DNA from: Marispirochaeta sp.
GTDB taxonomy: Bacteria > Spirochaetota > Spirochaetia > JC444 > Marispirochaetaceae
Length of the DNA: 64,000 bases
Assembly (NCBI RefSeq): GCF_963668165.1
Contig: NZ_OY764212.1
Location: 744,001 to 808,000, forward strand
Direction of reading: 5' to 3'
The position numbers and the translations under genes are program-made. Position 1 is the stretch's first letter; every line of letters begins with the position of its first letter. The notes beneath the pieces were generated by a model. That model was not told where the DNA came from. It saw only the letters and a program-made list of their open reading frames with translations, and did no database searches. Of this stretch, positions 59,583-64,000 are shown piece by piece.

Positions 59583-60757
59583 ACGACAGGACCCCGCTGA
59601 TATATCGCCGTCGATCCGCAATAACCGATGGCCTCCGCCTTCGTTGTCTGCCCAGCTGCAATCCCCAGGGAATACTCCAGCACTCTGCTGCCGGCACTGC
59701 CCAGGGATTCACCTTCGAGCAATACCTGTGAGACGTCAAGATCGATAAAATCTACCAGGGTTTTTACGGTATTCTTGTTCCCCGAGACCTTTATAACAGG
59801 AATAAAGGGAAATCCCTGGGGCGCTCCGATACCGGTGGAAAAGAGAATAAGCTGACATCCGGCAGCTCCAAGGGCCGCCAGGAGTTCCGGTTCCCTTCCC
59901 GGAGAATCAATAAAGAAGAGTCCGCCCGCGGAAGCCGGAGCTTCACCATAATCGAAAACACCCCGAATTCTGGCGGTGCCGGATTTGACAATGGCCCCGA
60001 GGGACTTTTCTTCAATAGTAGTCAACCCCGCGGCAATGTTTCCGGCGGAAGGGTTCCCGCCCCGCATATCGCTTCCGTGCCGGATTACCCGGTCTTCAAG
60101 GTTTTTGACCATGCCAAGAAGTTTATCGGAGAGTTCGCTGTTTTGGCAGCGGCCGGCCACAAGGTGTTCAGCCCCAATGAGCTCTGTAGTTTCTCCAAAA
60201 ACAGCAGAACCACCGGCGGAAATCAACTGGTCCACGGCTTTCCCTGCCGCCGGATTTGAAGCGAGGCCCGATGTCGGGTCCGAAGCGCCGCATTTTATAC
60301 CGATTCTTAATGCCGTAATCGGGGCCTCTTTACGAAGCTGTGAGGATATTTCCCCGGCCAGCTTCTGTGCTTTTAAACCGCCCTCGCTAACGGCAGCAAA
60401 GTATCCACCGTCCCGCTGGATCCTGACCAGCTCGACGGGTTTGCCGGATGCGGCGATGCCTTCGACTATCCTGTCTGCATCAACACCCTCACAGCCCAGA
60501 CTCACAACCAGTACGGCTCCGAGATTGGGATTGCGCCCCAGGTTTATAAGAGTCCGCTGGGTCAGCTCAAGGTCGTCCTGCAGCAGTCCGCAGCCCTGCT
60601 GATGGGTGAAAACAGCGGTTTCTTTGATATGCCTGGCAATATCTTCCGCAGCCTGATTGGCGCAGGTAACAGTGGACAAAACCCCGAGATAATTCCTGAC
60701 ACCAATCTGACCATCGGGGCGGTGAAAACCCGGGAAACTTGCTCCGGCAAAATTCAT
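59579..60757 (-). CDS. UxaA-family dehydratase/lyase, large subunit (SuyB/UxaA-C type)
   Basis: A 392-residue cytosolic enzyme. It begins FPGFHRPDGQIGVRNYLGVLSTVTCANQAAEDIA and contains VFTHQQGCGLLQDDLE, VVSLGCEGVDADRI, IGIKCGASDPTSGLASNPA and a C terminus like GFPFIPVIKVSGNKNTV. The conserved cysteines could hold an Fe-S cluster. Split two-subunit forms include altronate/galactarate dehydratases and (2R)-sulfolactate sulfo-lyase SuyAB; sequence alone does not choose. Its start overlaps the small subunit stop by four bases. Confidence 0.85.
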   Translation of the reverse strand: MNFAGASFPGFHRPDGQIGVRNYLGVLSTVTCANQAAEDIARHIKETAVFTHQQGCGLLQDDLELTQRTLINLGRNPNLGAVLVVSLGCEGVDADRIVEGIAASGKPVELVRIQRDGGYFAAVSEGGLKAQKLAGEISSQLRKEAPITALRIGIKCGASDPTSGLASNPAAGKAVDQLISAGGSAVFGETTELIGAEHLVAGRCQNSELSDKLLGMVKNLEDRVIRHGSDMRGGNPSAGNIAAGLTTIEEKSLGAIVKSGTARIRGVFDYGEAPASAGGLFFIDSPGREPELLAALGAAGCQLILFSTGIGAPQGFPFIPVIKVSGNKNTVKTLVDFIDLDVSQVLLEGESLGSAGSRVLEYSLGIAAGQTTKAEAIGYCGSTAIYQRGPVV

Positions 60758-61038
60758 GCTCGTTTTCCTTGTACATTGTGCACATGTACGTGGGTTCCCG
60801 CGGGAATAAAGCCGGTCGCTATACCGATTACCTCTCCGTACTTTATTATGTCCTGACCAGGATTTATATTGCGTCGGGCGAACTTGTGAGCATAGGGTAT
60901 TTCATCCCCCAGGACTACCCGTTCAACGCCGTGAACCGTTTTCAGCTCAATCTCCTGTCCCTTTGAAAGATCAATCAAAGCAGTGAGAGTGTTATCGTCA
61001 TCGTGAAGCAAGATACATTGTCTGACAGAATAATTCAT
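60754..61038 (-). CDS. UxaA-family small subunit (SAF domain)
   Basis: A 94-residue protein with the SAF domain that forms the N-terminal part of altronate dehydratase: CILLHDDDNTLTALIDLSKGQEI, GDEIPYAHKFARRNINPGQDIIKYGEVIG, HVHVHNVQGKRA. It pairs with the large subunit through a four-base overlap. The ligand class (sugar acid or sulfonate) is open. Confidence 0.85.
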   Translation of the reverse strand: MNYSVRQCILLHDDDNTLTALIDLSKGQEIELKTVHGVERVVLGDEIPYAHKFARRNINPGQDIIKYGEVIGIATGFIPAGTHVHVHNVQGKRA

Positions 61039-61059
61039 TGTAATGAGGATTATAGCATA

Positions 61060-61096
61060 GGAAAAATGAAATTCCGCCCCGAAATCGAGGCGGAAT
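61060..61096 (-). terminator. Terminator after the choline/betaine-binding protein gene
   Basis: On the minus strand ATTCCGCC (61089-61096) pairs with GGCGGAAT (61071-61078), followed by TTCATTTTTCC. It separates this gene from the UxaA-type pair. Confidence 0.7.
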
Positions 61097-61116
61097 CATG
61101 CATTTATTGATAGTTA

Positions 61117-62097
61117 TTAAATGTTCAGGTTCTCTCTGACCGCAGGTAAAGCATCACGGCCGTCAACAGCCTTTACACCCTCAAGCCAGTCGTTAAGTAT
61201 GAAAGGGTTTTTCTTTAACCATTTTTCAGCAGCGTTCGTGGCAGTCATACCGTCGGCGATATCCTTCATGATTTCACCTTCCAGATCCAGCGTAAACTGC
61301 AGGTTTTTAAAGAAACGGGCGAGATTAGGATTCTCTTCTGCATATCCAACCCGGGTTATGGTATGCACCGTGGCTGCCCCAAAATCCGGTCCGAAATAAT
61401 CATCGCCATCGGCAAGATATTCGATATCATGTACGGTGTTCATGGGGTGGGGAGCCCAACCGAGAAATACGATCCATTCTTCATCTTTTGTTACAGCCTG
61501 GACTTCAGCCAGCATACCGGCCTCGCTTGACTCTATCAGCTCAAAATCCCCAAGACCGAAGGCGTCGTTGTCAATCATTTTCTGTATCAGGAGATTGCCG
61601 TCGTTGCCGGGTTCGATTCCATATATTCTATGATTAAATTTTTCAGCGTGCCGGGCTATGTCTTTAAAGCTTGTTACGCCTGCGTCTGCAACATACTGGG
61701 GAACAGCAAGGGTGTACTTGGCACCTGTTAAATTTGTCTTGTAATCGATAATCTCTCCCTCTTCCAGAAGAGGCTTGGTAATCGATCGCATGGAAGGTTC
61801 CCAGTCGCCGAGAAAGACATCAATGTCTCCGGTACTAACGGCCTGAAAAGCAATAGGTACCGACACAATTTTACTTGTGGTTTCGTAGCCCATAGCCTCG
61901 AGTACAATCCGTGTGACTGCAGTAGTAGAGTTTATATCGGTCCACTGAACCTCTGCGAAATCAACTACCAGATCGGCATCAGAAACCATAACATCTCCGG
62001 CAGCACTTTCCTGCTTACCCTCGGCCATTGCGAATCCGGCGATGAAAAATAGTAATAACAAAACTGTAAACAGCATTTTTCCTGTTTTTAACACCAT
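61117..62097 (-). CDS. Glycine betaine/choline-type substrate-binding protein (OpuAC/ChoX family)
   Basis: A 326-residue periplasmic binding protein with a signal peptide ending GFAMAEGKQ. The domain begins LVVDFAEVQWTDINSTTAVTRIVLEAMGY, a pattern of the choline-binding ChoX group, and includes VFLGDWEPSMRS, FLGWAPHPMNTVHDI and a C-terminal NPFILNDWLEGVKAVDG. Aromatic residues that cage quaternary amines (W in VQWTD, GDWEP, LGWAPH) are present. No ABC permease or ATPase is next to it. AAGGAG precedes the ATG. A divergent SDR and betaine-aldehyde-dehydrogenase-like gene hint at choline use. Confidence 0.85.
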   Translation of the reverse strand: MVLKTGKMLFTVLLLLFFIAGFAMAEGKQESAAGDVMVSDADLVVDFAEVQWTDINSTTAVTRIVLEAMGYETTSKIVSVPIAFQAVSTGDIDVFLGDWEPSMRSITKPLLEEGEIIDYKTNLTGAKYTLAVPQYVADAGVTSFKDIARHAEKFNHRIYGIEPGNDGNLLIQKMIDNDAFGLGDFELIESSEAGMLAEVQAVTKDEEWIVFLGWAPHPMNTVHDIEYLADGDDYFGPDFGAATVHTITRVGYAEENPNLARFFKNLQFTLDLEGEIMKDIADGMTATNAAEKWLKKNPFILNDWLEGVKAVDGRDALPAVRENLNI

Positions 62098-62611
62098 TAA
62101 TTACTCCTTACGTGGTGATTTTTTTGCGACAAGAATACGGTATTTATTCTTAGTAGTCTAAACATATTACATTCTTGAATAACTATCAAGTGGAATCCAT
62201 ACTTTTGCAGATCTTCTTATTCTTTCCCTGACAATAAACCCCATTTTTCCGGCGCTGTCTTAACCGATAGTTAAACAGAACCAGAATAATTCATCTGAGT
62301 ATTTTAATATTATATAATTCTATGTTTCGAAATGACTTACTAAGTCTTCACAACAAATGCTTAGTACTATTTTAGTGCTTTACAGCAAAATATTGATTAG
62401 TTATGCTGACGGGATTCATTCAGAATTATTTATATTGTGCATGATCCTGTTCCTTATTTTTTTGTATTATTCTCTGGACTTTCACATCATTTATGTGGTA
62501 GGCTAAGCTTTATCGACGCGAGAATACGGTAATTTCATGCTGTTCCGTTGCCAGTTTTACCTGGTTCAAGCGGTACGGAAGAAAAAGTCATTCGAATTTT
62601 TCTTTTTACAT

Positions 62612-62624
62612 TGATTAATAATCA
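62612..62624. promoter_or_regulatory. Palindrome upstream of the SDR gene, candidate operator
   Basis: TGATTA-A-TAATCA, perfect arms of six, 68 bases before the SDR start codon and just upstream of the candidate promoter. Confidence 0.45.
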
Positions 62625-62641
62625 CACTGTAATCGGACAGA

Positions 62642-62669
62642 TTCGACACCTATGCAATTAAAGTATAAA
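62642..62669 (+). promoter_or_regulatory. Candidate promoter of the SDR-aldehyde dehydrogenase operon
   Basis: TTCGAC (62642-62647), 16 bases, TATAAA (62664-62669), 22 bases before the ATG with AAGGAG. Confidence 0.4.
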
Positions 62670-62691
62670 AACATCTACTTAAGGAGATTTT

Positions 62692-63528
62692 ATGAGTGAA
62701 CGATTTCTTAAAGGACGGGTAGCCCTTGTAACCGGCGGTGCATCCGGCATGGGACGCGCAATGGCACTGGCTTTTGCAAAAGCCGGAGCTAATGTATCAA
62801 TCGGGTCCCTTTTATCCAACCGCAAAGAGACAAAGGCAGACGGTGAGCTGGTTAACATGCCCGGGTCCGAAGAGATGGACCGAACTGCTAAAGAGATTGA
62901 GGCTTTCGGCGTAAAAGCCCTTGCTGTCGAGCTTGATGTTACCTCAACCGAATCCTGTGAGAACTTTTATTCCGAGACGGTTAAGGCCTTCGGTAAAGTG
63001 GACATTCTTGCCAACGCCGCAGGTATAACCGCGGAACACGGCGTTGTTGACCACCCTGAAGGACTTTGGCTCAAGGTTATGGATGTCAACGCAAACGGCC
63101 CCTTCCGCATGAGCAAGTTGTGTCTTTCCGGCATGATTGAGCGCAAATGGGGCCGCATTATCACAATTTCCTCGACAGCAGGAAACGTCGGCGCCCCCAT
63201 GTCGCCCGCCTATTGTGCTTCCAAAGCTGCTGTCCTGGGTATGACCCGCGCCATGGCTCTGGAAGGTGCTGAGTACGGGGTAACCGCAAACGCTATCTGC
63301 CCCGGTTGGGTTGAGACCGACTTTGGCCGCGACTGGATATCCGACATTGCAGAAAAACAGATGAACATGAAGGGCGAAGAGCTGATTGCGCAGGAAGCGA
63401 GCAGTAATCCCCAGAAAAGGTTAATCAAACCGGAAGAAATCGGGGCGACCGCTCTCTTTTTAACAGGTGACGGTGCTTACGGGATCAATGGCCAGGATAT
63501 TACAGTTTCAGGAGGATCCCTATGGTAA
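62692..63528 (+). CDS. Short-chain dehydrogenase/reductase (SDR)
   Basis: A 278-residue NAD(P)-dependent oxidoreductase. The nucleotide-binding TGGASGMGRA is near residue 15, ANAAGI near 107, the catalytic Ser in TISSTAGNVG, Tyr-x-x-x-Lys in YCASK, and the end INGQDITVSGGSLW. An insert of about 20 residues after the first strand (SLLSNRKETKADGELVNMPGSEEMD) is unusual. AAGGAG precedes the ATG. It is 60 bases upstream of the aldehyde dehydrogenase gene; the pair may oxidise an alcohol to an acid. Confidence 0.9.
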   Translation: MSERFLKGRVALVTGGASGMGRAMALAFAKAGANVSIGSLLSNRKETKADGELVNMPGSEEMDRTAKEIEAFGVKALAVELDVTSTESCENFYSETVKAFGKVDILANAAGITAEHGVVDHPEGLWLKVMDVNANGPFRMSKLCLSGMIERKWGRIITISSTAGNVGAPMSPAYCASKAAVLGMTRAMALEGAEYGVTANAICPGWVETDFGRDWISDIAEKQMNMKGEELIAQEASSNPQKRLIKPEEIGATALFLTGDGAYGINGQDITVSGGSLW

Positions 63529-63588
63529 AAGAAGCGCAGAGTATTTCTCACATCTTTTTATATCCCGATGACTATGGAGGAAATGTGT

Positions 63589-64000
63589 ATGGCGAACGAG
63601 CTTAAGTATACCGGCAAAACAAAAATGTATATAAACGGAGAATGGATTGATTCCATTTCCGGCAAAACAAGAGAGATTGTGTATCCCTGTACGGGAGAAG
63701 TAATTACAAAAGTAACAGAAGGCAGTGCTGACGACGTAAAAATCGCGGTTAATGCTGCCCGCTCTGCATTTGATTCAGGAGAATGGCCCTCCACACCTGC
63801 TGCTGAACGGGGCCGTCTCATTGAGAAACTGGCTGATAAAGTAGAAGAAAACCGCGAAGAGCTCGCCCGTCTCGAGAGCCTCGATACAGGAAAAACCGTG
63901 GAAGAGAGCCGCTGGGACATGGACGACATTGCCGGAATATTCCGTTACTTCGGTCAATTGGCAGACAAAGAGGGGGGTGAAATCATCAACTCACCAAACC
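63589..64000 (+). CDS. Aldehyde dehydrogenase, betaine-aldehyde-dehydrogenase-like (3' end cut by window)
   Basis: The first 137 codons of an aldehyde dehydrogenase. It begins MYINGEWIDSISGKTREIVYPCTGEVITKVTEGS, then LIEKLADKVEENREELARLESLDTGKTVEESRWDMDDIAGIFRYFGQLADK, which resembles the betaine-aldehyde dehydrogenase group. The catalytic Cys lies beyond the window. The ATG at 63589 is eight bases from GGAGG. Next to an SDR and divergent from a choline-type binding protein, it may take part in choline to glycine betaine conversion (inference). Confidence 0.82.
   Translation, partial: MANELKYTGKTKMYINGEWIDSISGKTREIVYPCTGEVITKVTEGSADDVKIAVNAARSAFDSGEWPSTPAAERGRLIEKLADKVEENREELARLESLDTGKTVEESRWDMDDIAGIFRYFGQLADKEGGEIINSPN

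Larger units (their letters stand above)
62098..62691. other. 594-base A+T-rich divergent control region
   Basis: No gene. Visible elements: the 11-mer AGAATACGGTA at 62132-62142 and again at 62521-62531; the inverted repeat TACTAAG-N15-CTTAGTA (62338-62366); a hairpin with outer TTCCGT/ACGGAA (62543-62548, 62575-62580) and inner CCAG/CTGG; and a palindrome at 62612-62624. I recognise no known riboswitch. Confidence 0.5.

Noticed and set aside
62541..62582. A riboswitch upstream of the SDR gene
   Set aside because: A hairpin can be drawn, but I cannot match it to any known riboswitch consensus; kept only as an unexplained structure.
1..64000. CRISPR array, tRNA, rRNA, prophage or replication origin
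   Set aside because: No regularly spaced repeats, cloverleaf or rRNA sequence, phage structural genes or DnaA-box clusters were noticed on reading both strands.

Overview
The window reads as chromosomal DNA of a free-living, carbohydrate-using anaerobic spirochaete (Spirochaetales, in the neighbourhood of Sediminispirochaeta or Marispirochaeta). This is inferred from solute-binding proteins whose signal peptides end in AGGQ/AGGGQ, from the many sugar and TRAP uptake systems tied to HisKA_2 and YesM/YesN signalling, and from the moderate G+C. No rRNA, tRNA, CRISPR array or prophage was recognised.

Region by region. 0-6.4 kb: a partial sugar ABC ATPase and a DeoR regulator (minus), divergent from a ChvE-GguA-GguB type monosaccharide importer with a clear promoter and candidate operator. 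6.4-16.5 kb: small membrane, cupredoxin and lipoprotein genes, CvfB, a HisKA_2 kinase, a uridine-kinase-like P-loop protein, a GH13 alpha-glucosidase, a J-domain protein, an M23-fold protein and an 818-residue KamA-like radical SAM protein with an internally duplicated barrel. 16.5-24.2 kb: a NarL-type two-component pair among decayed genes (a kinase stub, a Gfo/Idh pseudogene, and an ADH and an AraC gene whose 5' ends were both lost at one deletion scar near 20,100), then a complete sugar ABC importer. 24.2-26.9 kb: two lipoproteins with covalent-flavin type motifs and a lipoprotein with two rhodanese-like repeats. 27-34.6 kb: a sugar ABC importer preceded in the same direction by a membrane-anchored sugar-binding sensor, a YesM-like kinase and a YesN-like regulator. 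35-39.7 kb: a TRAP transporter with a universal stress protein. 39.8-48.1 kb: an accessory zone with a methyltransferase stub, a collapsed iron-type ABC transporter, and two complete insertion sequences whose ends and target duplications can be read to the base (9-bp TAAAGATTA and 10-bp CAGCCGCAGT). The second interrupts a small gene after its fifth codon. A FIST protein and a soluble chemoreceptor-like protein lie between the elements. 48.9-54.2 kb: a seven-gene block of Tat-exported 4Fe-4S lipoprotein, aldehyde:ferredoxin-oxidoreductase family protein, YdhW-position protein, short FdhD-like protein, TatC, TatB-like and TatA. 54.2-64 kb: an orphan DctP-like protein and histidine kinase pair, AroQ, a SpoIID/LytB protein with repeats, a split UxaA/SuyAB-type dehydratase or lyase, a choline/betaine binding protein, and, divergently, an SDR and the start of a betaine-aldehyde-dehydrogenase-like gene.

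The most interesting parts are the oxidoreductase-plus-Tat operon, the flavin/rhodanese lipoprotein cluster, the tandem-barrel KamA homologue, the three-component sugar sensor, and the evidence of recent gene decay and IS insertion. All functions are read from motifs and context. No database search was possible.
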